A DNA stretch of 64,000 nucleotides, taken from NCBI GenBank assembly GCA_038503035.1, contig JAVSML010025154.1:434001-498000 (forward strand), given 5' to 3'. The DNA is from Crocodylus rhombifer (lineage: Eukaryota; Chordata; Crocodylia; Crocodylidae). A program made the translations under genes and the position numbers. Shown piece after piece: positions 23,540 through 36,499 of this stretch; positions within the stretch are counted from its first letter, which is position 1, and each line of letters opens with the position of its first letter. The notes under the pieces were generated by a model. The model did no database searches, was not told the DNA's origin, and saw nothing but the letters and a program-made list of their open reading frames with translations.

Positions 23540-26284
23540 GGACTAGAAAGCCAGGCTTTGGTGCCTAGCTCCAGGAGAGGACTGACAACTAGGCATCGTT
23601 ACCAGGAGAATCTGCCTGGCTGTCCAGGCCAATTTAGTTGCTTAGAAGCCTAAGCCCTACCCAATTTCTTTTGCATCTCAGTTCTTTATAAGGTACCCCA
23701 CTCAACTGATTTTTGAGGTTCCCTTCTTGAAGTGCCTAACTCTCTCCATGCATTGTGTTGGGAACCCAGGCATTTAACAGAGGGTTGATATTTCCATTAA
23801 GTGGCAGGGTTCTTAATAGATCTTTCAGCATTCAGCATTGTGACTGCTATGTCATTCTGAGGATCCAGGTCTAAGTGACTTGTAATACAAGTTTCTCTTA
23901 GGAGAAATCTGCTAACCCTCTGCACAACAATGCATACAAACCTGATCCCAAGAACAAAGACAGTGAAAGGAGAAATCTGATCAAGAAGATGAAGTAATAA
24001 ATACCCTACTGTCATCAAGGCAGTGTTGAGCCTACAGGGCTTATGCCATTGTCTGGGTCAAGTTGAAACACTGGTATGTATCAGAGGGTGCATGCCACTA
24101 AGAACTGTTAAATCACTGGCATGAGGACATACAAAGGGCACATGCAGGCCAAAATGCCATAACTATATACATACTAGAACAAGTCTACACATGCTGCCCA
24201 CACAGTTAATACAGACAGATGCACTATTGCATCATGTCGGGCATGGTATTACAACCCCGAGGCAAACCAGAGACTAGTAAAAACAACATAATTGTGTCAA
24301 GGGGATCAGGCATAATAGCATCTTCCATAGGTTCTGGTTAATAATCAACCCTTCTTTCTACTCAATTCCTGAAGTAGGACAATGTCATAGATAACCAACG
24401 AGAGTTGACTGAATTATTCATTTTGTATGGTTTATTTGATTTACCTTCTTCACGTTGCAAATTGTTCTGAGAGCAAACTGTTTTTGCAACTTTGTTTTTA
24501 TTATTTGAAACAGTTCAGATAATTTCTGAGATGTGAATTGTTTGCAAACAAGTATAGTAGGCATGGGCAGAGTACATAAATTATTGGTGTATTGAAATTG
24601 CTTGCTTAAGTCACATGACGCCAAATTTCAAGCCCATGCCTGGAACAATGCAAAGGTGACTAAGACCTATTGAAAAGCAATGGGAAATCCCTATTTTAAA
24701 AATCCTCCTAGGTACCTATCTTTACTTTTAGACTCCAAATTACCATTAAAAACCTGCCCCCTGGTTTCTTGACCAGGTGAACTAAACTTTACATACTACT
24801 GTTGCTTCCTCCAAAACAAAAGCCATTATGTTAAGGAATGCATTTGTCTCATGATTAAACAATCCTTTGCTACTGGCCCAAAGTTCATTGTTCACAAACA
24901 AAATACTGGTCTTTTCCCCTTGTAAATGGAAAGTTCTTCAGAAACCAAACTGCATCCTGCAAGAATTTTACACTTTTTGAGAACAGGTCCCATACTACTC
25001 AGCCAGTTGTGATTCAAATACAGTATCTGCAGATGCCCAAATTTGTAGAAATAACACCAGCCATGTTTGCAGTATTCTACCATTGTTAGAGGGAAAAAAG
25101 GTGCCTAAATCCTCCATATCAAAATGGCTAAGACCAACCAAGTGAAAGGAATTTAAGCCCATTCCAACACAGCTTCAGGCTCATGGGCACTAATAAACTG
25201 TGCCCTGATAAAGAATTTGTAAGGTCACAACCTGGTTAAAGACTCATATTCCAGCTAGACATTGCAAACTGGATTTGCAGGCTTCTTTAGGGCCAGTCTT
25301 ACAGTCACTGCTTGCCTCCAGCTGTAGCGACTCTATGAACTCACAGACAAATAACTCGAATTGATTCTAGCCAACATTTGTTACACATTTGTGTGTGGCT
25401 CTTACATGATAATGTAGCTGTTCAGAATCTGACTATTGCTGTCCATCCGAAGTTTGAATTAGAGCAAATAGTTAAAAAAAATCAAAAGAAGTTGTTTCTC
25501 AGAAAATCTTGGCAAGGGACTAATACTCAATTTGAATAATAAATTCAGTTAAAGTCCTGTTTTCAGTTTCTTACTACTTTTACAAACTTTAACTGTTTAG
25601 GCTAAAATTTCCCATTCCAGGTGGAAGCTTTAAGCAGCCTTTAAAAAATTCAGGTAAAATAATTCAGCTGTTAGAGGAAAACATTGTTTTGTTCATATTT
25701 TTAAAAATCCTATTAAGAAGCTCCAGCAGCTCCATGCTTTGGTTTAGGGAACTGAAATGTGATCCTAATCTCAGGGATGCACCTTTGTTCCATGCCTGTG
25801 AAAATCCACCAACCTACAAAATTAAAAACTGGTCATGTTCAGTAGAAAATTATTTGGATTTGGGATGTAGTCTCCAGAAAGTCATTCTCCACTGAGCATG
25901 CTCCATCTCCTCAGAGCTCCTATGGGTGACCAGACTGTACACAGTGACTGAGCAAGCATAATGTCCCAGAATGGACAACAGGGAGTCTATTTTCCTTTTG
26001 CTCTTAATTGTTCCCATCCACTGCTCAGGTAGCAAGTAGGAAAAAGAAATGCTGAGGGGTAAGGAGCATTGGTGGGACATTAACAGTGGGCAAGACAGGG
26101 GAGGAGATAGGCAGCTGTGAGCAACAGGTGGGACCAGGGCAGAAAAAGGATAGGATTAGAGGCAAATTAGTGGAGAGGGGGAAAAAGGGGACAAGGATGG
26201 AGACTGGGACAGAAGAACCTGACCACTAGCCTGTATTCCCCTCCAGATCCAAAACTGAAGGCAGACTTCTTGAGACTGAGAATT
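23540..26284. other. Unrecognised AT-rich DNA
   Basis: 23540-23770 may be SINE body or flank ('AGGTGCCTAACTC'-like phrases). The remainder shows no gene, RNA or named repeat. 26040-26210 is purine-rich. Confidence 0.45.
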
Positions 26285-26560
26285 CCTCTGCTGAGAGATA
26301 TAGCCACATTAGTCTAAAGCCAAAGCAGAAGGCAGGGTAGATTTGAACCCTATAGACTAAACAAAGTGTGTGTGTATGCGTACACATACATATACATACA
26401 TAAATACATACATATACATACATACCAGCTATAATACAGTTTAGTATAGTATAGTTTAGCATATATAGCACAAGCTATATATGCTAAACAAAGTAGATTA
26501 TATATATAGCACAAGCTTTCATGAGCTGAAACTCACTTTATCAGATATAATTCCTCTGAT
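26285..26560 (+). repeat. Old interspersed repeat expanded by (TACA)n microsatellite
   Basis: The flanks read 'ATATAGCCACATTAGTCTAAAGCCAAAGC' on the left and 'ATATAGCACAAGCTTTCATGAGCTGAAACTCACTTTATCAGAT' on the right. This is the order of a common amniote interspersed repeat. Between them, 26365-26425 is TGTG followed by TACATACATA-type tetranucleotide repeat. ATATATAGCACAAGCT also occurs twice (about 26463-26478 and 26503-26519), indicating local duplication. Confidence 0.55.
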
Positions 26561-27154
26561 GTCAAATACCTATGAAATGCAGAGACAAAGCACCTCATCT
26601 CCATCTAGAGGCTGATCCACAGAGGATTACAGCCTCCCACTGCCAGTTACTCCATTATCTTATGTGGCAGAGGTCTGTTTTGTGGATCTAAAGGGTTCCA
26701 GTGCTGCAAATAACTTACAAGGTAGAATTCTGCTTTTTCAAGTGAGTTCATTCAGGGCACAGGGTTAGCCTGCTTCAGGGACGATTCGGAATTAAGCGGT
26801 AAAGAAAACATTTGTAGGAACTCTGCCTTGGTTGTTGCAGGAATTAGAGGGCTTGTAATGAAAGAGGCAGAGGGTTCTATGAATACAAGCACAGTATCTT
26901 GGTTTATGTGACTTGCCCATGAGATTGACCAGCAGCCACCAGTTGTACACTCATTTGCCAGCTGTCTGACTTGAGACAAAGGACTGAACTGCAAACTTGG
27001 TAAGCACTCACAGCTACAACAGTTATGCTGATACTGATTTCTGTAGAAACCAAAAGCTTGTGTCTGATACTTCAGAGAGCTATTAGTCTCAAATTTGGCA
27101 CCCAAATGTAGTGAATACATTCAGCTATTTCTGGCCTCCAATTGTTCTCCATTT

Positions 27155-27200
27155 CATTATCCCCATTTCACAGATGGAAGAATTGTTAACACCTCACTTA
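27155..27200 (+). repeat. MIR core fragment
   Basis: 'TTATCCCCATTTCACAGATGGAAGAA' matches the conserved MIR core (TTATCCCCATTTTACAGATGAGGAAA). It is very short. Confidence 0.5.
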
Positions 27201-27448
27201 AATTAAATCACTGAAATTTGCAAGGTATCTGAATACCATGGCATTTCTAGGCTGAAACATTTCATAGGTCTTAAGGGTCACAGCAGTGCTATCTGGCAGG
27301 ACATCCTATGGCCTTATTTCCAGGTTGAAGTGCACAGAACAGAAGTTTCTGGAAAGGGTTTATTTGCCCAAAGACAAGACCAGGCTCCTGAGTGCCACAG
27401 CAGAGTTATACCTGTAGTGTCCAGGTCCTGCATGGAACATGAGGATAA

Positions 27449-27464
27449 GGGGGGGGGGGGGGGG
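27449..27464 (+). repeat. G16 homopolymer
   Basis: Sixteen consecutive G on the + strand, inside GAGGATAAG...GAATCAA. It is a candidate quadruplex former and a likely length-variable or assembly-error site. Confidence 0.95.
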
Positions 27465-30400
27465 AATCAAACTATTAATTAAAATAATGCATCTTAATAT
27501 TATGACATTTTTACCATTCTTCAAATCAAGGCTGGAAAAAACAAATGTCTTTCTAAAAGATACGCTAGCCCCAATTATAATTTGTTGGTCAGAAAGCCCT
27601 GTGGACTATATTACATAGAAGGTCAGATTTCATTTTTTTAATGGTTCTGACTTTAAAAACTGTATGAACATTTGTCAAGATGCACGTTTTATGTGAATTC
27701 TGTTTCTAAATGTACCTCCAGTTCTGACTGCAGAGGACAAAATCCAGATGTGAGGACTAGTGAGCAAGATTGATTTTACTGTGAGTTGCTGTCATTCACC
27801 ACTCTAAAATTTTTGTTATTTCTGATTAGAATATCTTCTTCTTCACTTCTAAAATAGCTCTTTACTTTAGGCAGATTTAGTTTAATAATTTTGTTGTTTC
27901 TTTTGACATTAAATTTAAAGTTTGTTTGGAATTTGTTTTTACTTGCAAAAACACGTGCTATTTTGCAAGAAAACGGACGAAGAACAATGCTTGCAAGCGT
28001 GTCTTGCTCAGACAAAGTTAATAAAGAGAAATCTCCTGTCTCACACATAGTTGAGGTAGTATTAGAGACACCTCCCACTCTTGGCATTCCAACTCAAGCT
28101 CTTCAGGGGAGGGTATGAAAGAAGTTTCTCAGTGTCTCAAAGCCTTCAGGGGATGGGGACAAAGGTTTTTTTGTCAGCTATTTCACCCTTGGGGACGTTT
28201 CTTTCCTTCTATCAGTGTTATGAGATCTATCTTTTTGTTTTCTCATCTGAAACTTTTTTGAAATCCCGCACCGAGGGTCCCGTCTACTCGCATGTGTTCA
28301 GAGCGAAGGAAACATTCGAGCAAGTTGGAGCAGTCCTTGTCTTATGGCCGTATTGCAAGGTGCATAGTAACAGATAAAGAGCTTTAACGTATTGTGTTTA
28401 CATACCACTTGTACATACAAAACATTAAAGCTCTTCATTACTAAGTCATTTCCATGTCTGTCAAAAGAGTCGTATCAGTCTGACCTTAGACAAAGGTGTA
28501 ACAGGGTGGCACTGAGATGCAGGAAACTCTGATATGTTCCATGGACTACATGTCTCAAGATTTTTGATGATTCATAAATTATATAGTAAAAATAAGGAAA
28601 AGGCATCTTAAAAATGTCTTCAGCTATTATTTCCCAGTCTGTTGTGCCTCCAGAGGTTTTGTGCACTGGGGGCAGGCGCTTTTTTCAGGAAGAGCTTCCC
28701 TTCCTCAAAACCACTTTCACCATATTCCTACAAAACATCGGTCTGTTTTATGCAAAAAAGCCCAGGGCTATATCATTAATGGTCATCCATTTGCAGGACT
28801 GTGAAAGATAGCAAGGGTCTACCTTGGAAAAAGGTATGTGAGACACCAGCTACTACCATTTTCTTCTAGCATTTGCCAAAGATTAAAATCTGAGTTGAAT
28901 TCAATACCACACTCAGCCTTCCAGCAAAAACAACCAAGTTCTATAAATTATTAACAGAGAAAGCAAAGTCTGGTCCTCATTGGTAGTGGCTAAATCCACA
29001 AAGGGACTGCAATGCCGAGCTACATAAAACCTAACTTTCAGGCATCCTACCACAAATTATACATTAGGTTTTCCGTGAAATCCATGGGGAATATAACCAC
29101 AAAATGGATTCATAGAAGACAGAAAAATGAACAGCATAAATCTTTCCTCTTGTGGGGAGTTAGGTGCTTTTCTGCACTCAGCATTCTCACCATTCTTCAG
29201 AGAGGTGGCTAAATTAAGTCAGTTGTTCATTTTGAAATTGGAGACTATGATAGTGGGAGACCCAACAGTCCAAGATTGGAGCACTTACTCAGGAAGTGGA
29301 AGATGAACATTCTTGTTCCAGCTTTTCTGCCCGATTTGGAACAGGCATTTAAAGCAGGCCTTCCACATCCTAGGTGAAAGCAGTAGCTAGCAGACTACAG
29401 GATATTCTGGGGTAAGGCCCGAATGTCTCCTGCTGTACGGTTGGTTTGTGTACATTCTGGAAGTGCCACATGGAAGATTTTTGCAGTAAACATTCAGTTG
29501 TAATCAAGACAAAAAAATACACAGTAAATGCAGAAAAAGAACTAATCCTTAAGAGACTTCTTAATAATTATCTCTTATTCCGTTTCTTTTTAATTTATCT
29601 ATGGTGACCCTTTAAATATTGAAATTATAATGTAGCTAAATGAAAAATATGGTTGGGACTTTAAAAAGCACCTAAGTGGCTTTGGAGTAGTTTGAAATGC
29701 CTCACTGAATGTTACTGGGAATCCTGTAGTATTTTCAACAGGACTTGTAATCCTGAATCAGCTAAGTATTAACCCCTCTCCCCCCAAAAAACATATACCC
29801 ACCACCTCTCTTTCAATTTTCAAACTTTTAAAGAGGCAGCCTAGAATTTGTAAAGATGTCCAAGACATCTAGGTGCCCAACTTTCATAAGAAGTCCACAG
29901 GATTTAATCTCCTAGTGATCTCTTTAAATATCCTAGTCATAAGTATTTATATTCCTTTTGTTCAAAGAAAAGGCTCCATTTGATTTGAGAATAACCTGGC
30001 TCTTCTAGTGACCCAGACTGTTCGTAAAGAGTGACTCAAATTCCATACCTGCTATGCACTTTATGCAACAGCACTCGGACAAGTAGGACTGCGTGGAACA
30101 AAGGGCAATTTGGTTCTATAGCATTGCCAAAGAGCTGTTGGATATTTCAAAAACACTATGATGAAACACAGAGTTAATTATGAAGTGTGATCTGTCCCTT
30201 CTGTACCTTCTCTTATAATATGACAACAAAAGAACTTGCAGTGAAAGTAATGGCAGTATATTTAGGACTTATTTAAGTAAAAGACAATTATATTCCATTC
30301 AACATAGCCAAATTTTTGAGAGCCATTAATAATGTTTGTAGATTGGCATATTCAGGTAAAGGTGTATAAAATGTATGTTCCTGATCAGAACCGATTGCTA

Positions 30401-33219
30401 GTGGATGTTAAGAAGGAACATCTGCTCCTCCCCATCTAGGACAGGGCTTGGGACAGTCCGTAATGATACAGAGATGATACAGACAGTTCCTCCACTCATC
30501 TCCTTTCTTTCTCCACATACTACTCTATTGCCCACTCTATTGCTATGGACCTTGCTTAATTTTACCTTGGCTACTCCCTTCCTTGCTTCTCCCTAAGTCC
30601 AAACTGGTCTGTAGCAAGCCAGACAGCACAGGATTATGTGATGAGGAAAGCAAGTAGCTCTGTCCAATTAAGCTCTCTCGAGGCCTCACAGTCTTAATTC
30701 AACTTATTAATTGTAACTTGCTGCTTCTCAGAGGAAGTGGTAGCATCCTGCTCAGCCTCCAGTCTAGTGACTCCCCTCCAGCCTCTGCTCTTTCCCCATT
30801 ATAGCAACTGCCTACAGAGAAAAAAAATAATTAATACATTTAATTAAGCAGCAAAGGTCTTAACTGCACTTCATCACCTATTAACCCCTCCACACTCCAC
30901 CTGTTGCTAAACTCTGGCTTAAGGGAGGTGACGGTCATGGAAAAAGAGCAGAGCAACAAGGAAGGGGAGGAGGAAACCAAAGATTAGTCCCTCAGTTAAG
31001 GACATGCAATATCCACTGGATGAAAACACCACAAGGAGAAATGCAGCATTTTCAGTCACAGTTCAGAAGTCATGAGACAGTCTTAAAAATCATTTACAAA
31101 ATAGCACTTTTTAAATCTCATTTGCCTTCCAGTTTACGAGAGTTTAGGGGATCACATCTTCAGGCTGCTTTCAACCACCATAAGGGCAAGGAATTAAAGC
31201 TGAAACTCTTTGCATTTTCACATGTTTCCACAAGCTAAAACTGGAAAAAAGTAATCAACTGTCACAAGAGCTGGTAATCCTGAGGTTGGCACCTAAACTA
31301 AAGCAATGAATTGCACAAACCGACAGAAGAGAAAAATGCCAAGAAAGGACAGAAAACAGACGTGAACAAGAAACGACCCACCAAAAAGAGAATTGCTGAG
31401 ATAACTGGGCATTATAAACATTACACATTTAACAACAACTTTTTAAAGAGAACAAATCACATTAAAAACAAAGCAGAAGACAGAAGGAAATTGGAGAGGG
31501 GTGAATCCCTTTAAATAGTTTGAGAGCCTTTTACTGATGCTCAGCACGTTCTGCCTGAGAAACTGCCAGAAATAGGTCAGAGTCACAGACTATAGCCAGG
31601 TAGCCAGTGCCATAGCAACAAAGTTTGCTGCCCGGGGCAAAGCCCGCAGTGGCAGCCCGCCCTTGCCCCATGCACAGACCCAGGGGGCACCCTACCCTGC
31701 AGGCCCAGGAGTGCACGCAGCAGAGGAAACCACCCTCCCTTGTCCCCACCGCCCCCCCAAACAAGCCGCTCATGGCTCTGTCCCATGCCCTGCCTCGTTT
31801 GGGCGGCACCTGTTGAAGCCCCTTCACTTAGGCGCCTGGGGCAGTCACCCCACTTGCCCCCCGCCCCCAGCTACAGCATGGCAGGTAGCCTAGCATGTTT
31901 ACATTTATTTAGTAAATATTGAAGCCTCGTGTATTTATTTTACTTTTGTTATGCAATGAGCAAAAGACAATACATGGAAAAGAAGCTTGCTGTTGCTGAG
32001 GGGAAGAAAGAAGGAGGGACGGGATGACAGAGGTAAGACCCTCATGCACGGAGCTCCAAGAGAAAACCTGTCTTCTCTAGTCATCCTTCTTGTAACGCGT
32101 TAATTCTAGGAGCTGGCAAATGGATATAATGAAAGAGAAACAGCCCCCTAAAGTGGATTTGATCAGATGGGGGGAAAGGTGCTTTACGCCTGTTTGGCTT
32201 ATAGGATTTGGCCATATTGGCACAGCACACTACTTTATCTGTATAACTGTGCCCACCCTAAGCTCATTTAATTAAACAGACATAAGATCATTCTCCTCAC
32301 CGAAATAGTTAAATCCATGCATAGACTTCTGTGGAGGCCAGGCCTTGAAGAAAAAGAGGCAGAGAGACATTTCAGTCACAATCCTTGGCTTTATTTTACA
32401 CAATCTTCCCAATAATTAAAATAATCTTGACAGCTCTGTCATACTCACTATGGACAGACAGTTCTCAACAAGTTAATCCTAGAATAATCCTCCTGTCAGG
32501 TACAGCAAACAAGGGCTGGGTCAATAATGTGAAGGGGTCCATTTTGGGAAATAACCAAAACAACTCAAGCCACTAGCTAGGGTCAGGTAAGTTATCACTC
32601 CAGTCTCCTTACTACATAGTCATCACATCTACAAGCACTCTTGTGTCCTTTTAAATAAAGAAAGAACAATCTTTTCTTAAAAGAGAACGGAACAATGAAA
32701 ATGAAACAACTGGAAAAACAAGTATGGGTAAAATGAGGAATTCAAGAAGGTCATGTTGACTTACCAAGAAAACTCCCTTCCCGTCCAACTTCTCAACATA
32801 TCCGACGGGGATCCCCAATCCTGTCCACCATACATTTCATCCATCTCTTGCTCCACTCTGCTGTTCTGGTTGCCCGATTGAATTTTTACAAAATCCACTC
32901 AGTCCTATAAATGCTTTTTTCCACAGGCTTACAACATCTTCAGCTGGGGAGCTAGGTAAAATACAGGCCATTTAGCCTTTGGGTATCAGACTTTATTACT
33001 GAGTCTTACTTCAGATTTTGTGCTGTCACGGTCAACCCTGGACCACAGCATATTCAGCACAGTCCATGTACTCTCTATTAAACACTAAGCATAATCATGT
33101 ATTATGATATATTCACATTAGAACTTAGACTAATTCTAACCAAAGCAGCACAACACAGATGGTGGAATTATGGGTAAAATCATACAAATGAAGCTGCTTG
33201 GGGTTTTCATCCAAAAATC

Positions 33220-33300
33220 CCAAAGCGTGTCACAAACATTGATTACTTAAGCCTCACAATTCCCTCAGGAGATTGGGTGGGAGAATTAATGTGCATTAAG
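33220..33300 (+). repeat. MIR-like fragment
   Basis: 'ATTACTTAAGCCTCACAATTCCCTCAGGAGATTGGGTGGG' has the layout of the MIR core (TTTAATCCTCACAACAACCCTATGAGGTAGG). It is short and diverged. Confidence 0.4.
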
Positions 33301-34479
33301 CCTGTGCTAAAGTGCCTAAGCTGGTAGTAGACAAAGATTCCCTACAGCCCAGCAGTGCTTCGACTACATCCTTTTCTAGCCACAATCCACTTCATCCCCT
33401 GCACTGAAGCTAGGAGACAGGTGTAGGTCTGTGCTGATCTCACACCATTTGAGGCTTCTCCATCTGATGTAAGATAGCTTTCTACCTTTCTTGTACTGCT
33501 GCAACAATAAAAAGCAGGTAGAATAGGGGGCTGTGACCTGATTTGGAGAATGTAACAGATTTTTACTCAAGTCAAACTGTGAATTGCTGGTAGAGTCTGA
33601 AATTAAATCCACGAGCCCTCACCCCATTTTTATGCTGGACAACACTCTCTCATCCACAGCTAAGCATCTTTATTTTTTGTAAATAAAGTCCGTCAAATCT
33701 TTTTTTAATAAACATGCAGCACAGGCTACATAGTAAAGAAAGACTGTGGGCTAAACGTTTCCCTCATCAGATATCCTGGTGTAAAATGAGATCTGAATCA
33801 GAGTTGATACATCCAGTTTGTGCTTAAGTATGCTATGATTTCCAAACATTCTAAGACATGCACCTTTAAATGTCTTTGGCTGCATAATGGGTCTATTTTA
33901 TTATGTACTGGTAAAGAAGCCAAGATGTTCATTTTGACTACATTCTAGTTCAGTAGTGATAGACGTTATCATTTAAATTAATCCCTAATGAAAGAGAGTG
34001 AGTTGGTAAATGGGAAATGGTCTCTCATTTAAGTAGCTGTTAGTTAGGGGAAAGACTAAAGGCTTATGGACAATCATCTACTATTCTTCAATAAAACTTG
34101 TTGTCAGTTCCCCTCATTCTTTATATGCCTATATTTATTGAACTTGGTGGACACACAAAAAGGCACAAAAGGCTAGGCCCAGGCTGATCACCTAGATGCC
34201 TCTACTTAAGTATTGTAACACCTAATAATGAGGTGCTCATATAGACAGTGAGAGAACTAGGCTATATAGAGAAGAGGGAGAGTTAAGCACATCCAGATGG
34301 TGATTCAGAGAACCCAAAAGCAGCCACCAAGACACACTAAGCACAGGGATCTCCTATCCCCCTCCCTAAGTTGGCATCTCCATTCACTCAAAATCCATCC
34401 CTGTTCTGAGGGTAGGTGACCAACAGACCAGTTGTAGTTGTGCTCATCTTTTGCATAAAAATGTTATGGTTATAATACT

Positions 34480-34545
34480 CAGCAGGTAGGGTTCTAGGCC
34501 ACCTGGGTTTTAGGTCCTTCTCAGCCTCAGGGGTTTCAAACCTAT
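34480..34545 (+). mobile_element. tRNA-headed SINE remnant (forward)
   Basis: 'ATACTCAGCAGGTAGGGTTCTAGGCCACCTGGGTTTTAGGTCC' has the spacing of a degenerate tRNA-derived head, with a B-box-like GGTTTTAGGTCC. It faces a clearer copy on the opposite strand near 34803-34880. Confidence 0.4.
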
Positions 34546-34802
34546 CTCACCAATGAGAATGTTTTGACCACTAAACTGTAGGATAGTCTGGGTGAGGGCA
34601 GGGGGCACCCTCCTGCTGAGCAACCTCAGCCACTAGGCAGCTGTTAATGCTTGAATCATGAGATCAGGAAGATACCAAGGCTACCTAGCATTGGCCATGT
34701 ACCCAAGTGAGAAGGGCATTCCCCTGGGATGGGAGAGATTCGTTTCTCTCTGTTGGCCCACCTTTAACATGGAGGGTGCTGGCTATGAATTCCTTAGATT
34801 TA

Positions 34803-34880
34803 AGAGGACCTAGAACCTAAATCTCCCAGTTCCTAGGCAAGTACTCTGACCACTATGCTAGTATGGCAGCAGCACAGTCA
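34803..34880 (-). mobile_element. tRNA-derived SINE head (reverse)
   Basis: Read on the reverse strand: 'CATAGTGGTCAGAGTACTTG' (A box TAGTGGTCAGAG), then about 25 bp later GGTTCTAGGTCC (B box). This is a well-spaced Pol III type-2 promoter remnant typical of tRNA-derived SINEs. The 34546-34802 interval between it and the forward head is probably SINE body, but I cannot place it. Confidence 0.6.
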
Positions 34881-35545
34881 CCCTTGGCTCAATCTGGATT
34901 GGTCTTTCAAATGTAGGTACCTAAATCCACTGAAATCCCAATTTGGGTCAACTGCAGAGTCAATCAGGAAAGGAAGACTTATGGGACTACAAAAAAAATA
35001 TAGAAACAAGGGAACTCCTTGTTTATACAGCACCTACCACAGTGAGATCCTGGTCAGTGACTAGGATTCCTCCTGCTACCACAAGAATAAGAATCTTAAA
35101 GAATAAGTCATAAATTTGAACCTAAAGTCTACTATAGTACAAAGTGCATTCAGCTCTAGTGGAATATAACAACATTCCTAGATGTTTATGTGGATTATTA
35201 TAGCCAATACTAGGGGCAAAATAAATAACTGAATTATTTTAGGATAACACTGATCTTAGCTAAGTATCACTTAGGGTAAGATTAACATTTAGCCTCGGTA
35301 TTCAGAGCGTATTCAATTTTGTAAATGATATTCTGTCAAATTCAACTTAAGTTGCCGATGTGAGAGAAAGGGCAGCCCATGTGAAAGAGAGAGAACTAGA
35401 GTTCCCCATTCCTAACAGCCAGTGGGGAAGTAGAGGAGAAGCATCTGGGACAGAAAATGAAGTGCTCCATCAGAAACAAACTCTTTTTTGGTCTAAACCC
35501 TTTGCAGTTTAACCTCCCCCCAACCTTTATCTTATTACTGGCTCC
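34881..35545. other. Unrecognised DNA
   Basis: AT-rich, with a reverse-strand open frame at 35396-35686 of no known domain. No repeat recognised. Confidence 0.45.
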
Positions 35546-35809
35546 TGTCAGATGATACTTTGCTCCTCCTCTAAGCGCTTTACACTTTCTTCCAAGACAC
35601 CTACAAGCCCTACACCTTACACCCTTACACCTATAAGCCACTCGCAAACTGAACTTGTATAGCCACTCCTTTAAGTCTCTTTCCAAAGATCACCCTACTG
35701 ACAGAAATCCCATGATAGTTTGGCAGATGCAGAACTGTGATTGCTGCTCTGGATTGGGAAATAATGCATCCTAGTACTATTTTTACCCCATCCCTCACAT
35801 CCTCAACAC

Positions 35810-35935
35810 TGCACTGTTTATATAATTTACCTGCATTGTCTTTTCTCCTAGATTTTAACCTCTTTAAGGAAGGGGCTGTACTGTATACTGTATTTGTATA
35901 ATACATAGAACAGTGGCCTCCTAGCCTGGTTGAAA
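35810..35935 (+). repeat. Ancient SINE-like fragment
   Basis: 'GATTTTAACCTCTTTAAGGAAGGGGCTGTACTGTATACTG...ACATAGAACAGTGG' follows the pattern of an old amniote repeat (GATTTTAAGCTCCTTGAGGCAGGGACTGTCT...GCACAATGG). A sister fragment lies at 12410-12460. Confidence 0.4.
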
Positions 35936-35995
35936 CCACCCCATTAAAATGTATAAAGAATAAAAATTAATATTCCAGGTGGCATTGCCTTAATA

Positions 35996-36203
35996 CATAG
36001 GTTTCCAAACTTTCTTATTGCTTATCCCCTTCCAGATTTACTAGCTGCCTGCATACCCCTAGTAGCATACATTTTATATTTTAACCCGTTAAATGCCAAT
36101 TAATGACAAATCTACCGTTACACAATTTCTCCCATGTACCCCTCCCCCAAGAGATGTCTCGTGTACCCGCAGGGGTATGTGTACCACAGTTTATGAACCC
36201 CTG
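35996..36203. mobile_element. hAT-type MITE with perfect 8-bp target duplication
   Basis: The left end CATAGGTTTCCAAAC and the right end (inverted CAGGGGTTCATAAAC) are related hAT-type termini. CCTTAATA occurs immediately left (35988-35995) and right (36204-36211), a perfect 8-bp target-site duplication. The interior has 'CATACCCCTAG' and 'CATGTACCCCTCCCCC' phrases typical of these elements. The 63-codon frame here is an artefact of the MITE. Confidence 0.85.
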
Positions 36204-36499
36204 CCTTAATATATTACCCACCTTGTCTGGATTTCTTGTAGTTTTTCAAACGGAGGACTATGAGACAACACTTCAGATGCATATTGACAACTAAACGGAA
36301 ATGAAGAGGGAGGGTGTGTGTGAAAAAAAATCACTACAACTTCACACTGGAGGGGAAATATCATGGAAAGGGTAGTAGCTTGAGAAAACTAATTTGAGAC
36401 ATTTCTGGAATGAGATCATTACATAGGGTAAAATACTGGAGGCCATGGGTGTTTGGACTGCAGGATTTAGCGCCTCATAAATAATCATTCCTTTGCTGC

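Larger units (their letters stand above)
26561..33215. other. Mostly unrecognised DNA, no gene seen
   Basis: Apart from the MIR core and G16 tract listed separately, I recognise nothing firm. 27740-28440 is unusual in keeping several CpG dinucleotides and has a 103-codon reverse frame (27776-28087) without a known domain. 28377-28387 and 28425-28435 form an 11-bp-arm hairpin (AAGAGCTTTAA). 31620-31870 is a GC-rich block with overlapping frames on both strands. Confidence 0.45.

Noticed and set aside
26365..26425. CRISPR-like or functional tandem array
   Set aside because: It is a plain TACA/TATACA microsatellite in vertebrate DNA.
27776..28087. 103-codon reverse frame as a gene
   Set aside because: No recognised domain or start context. 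Kept only as a low-interest observation.
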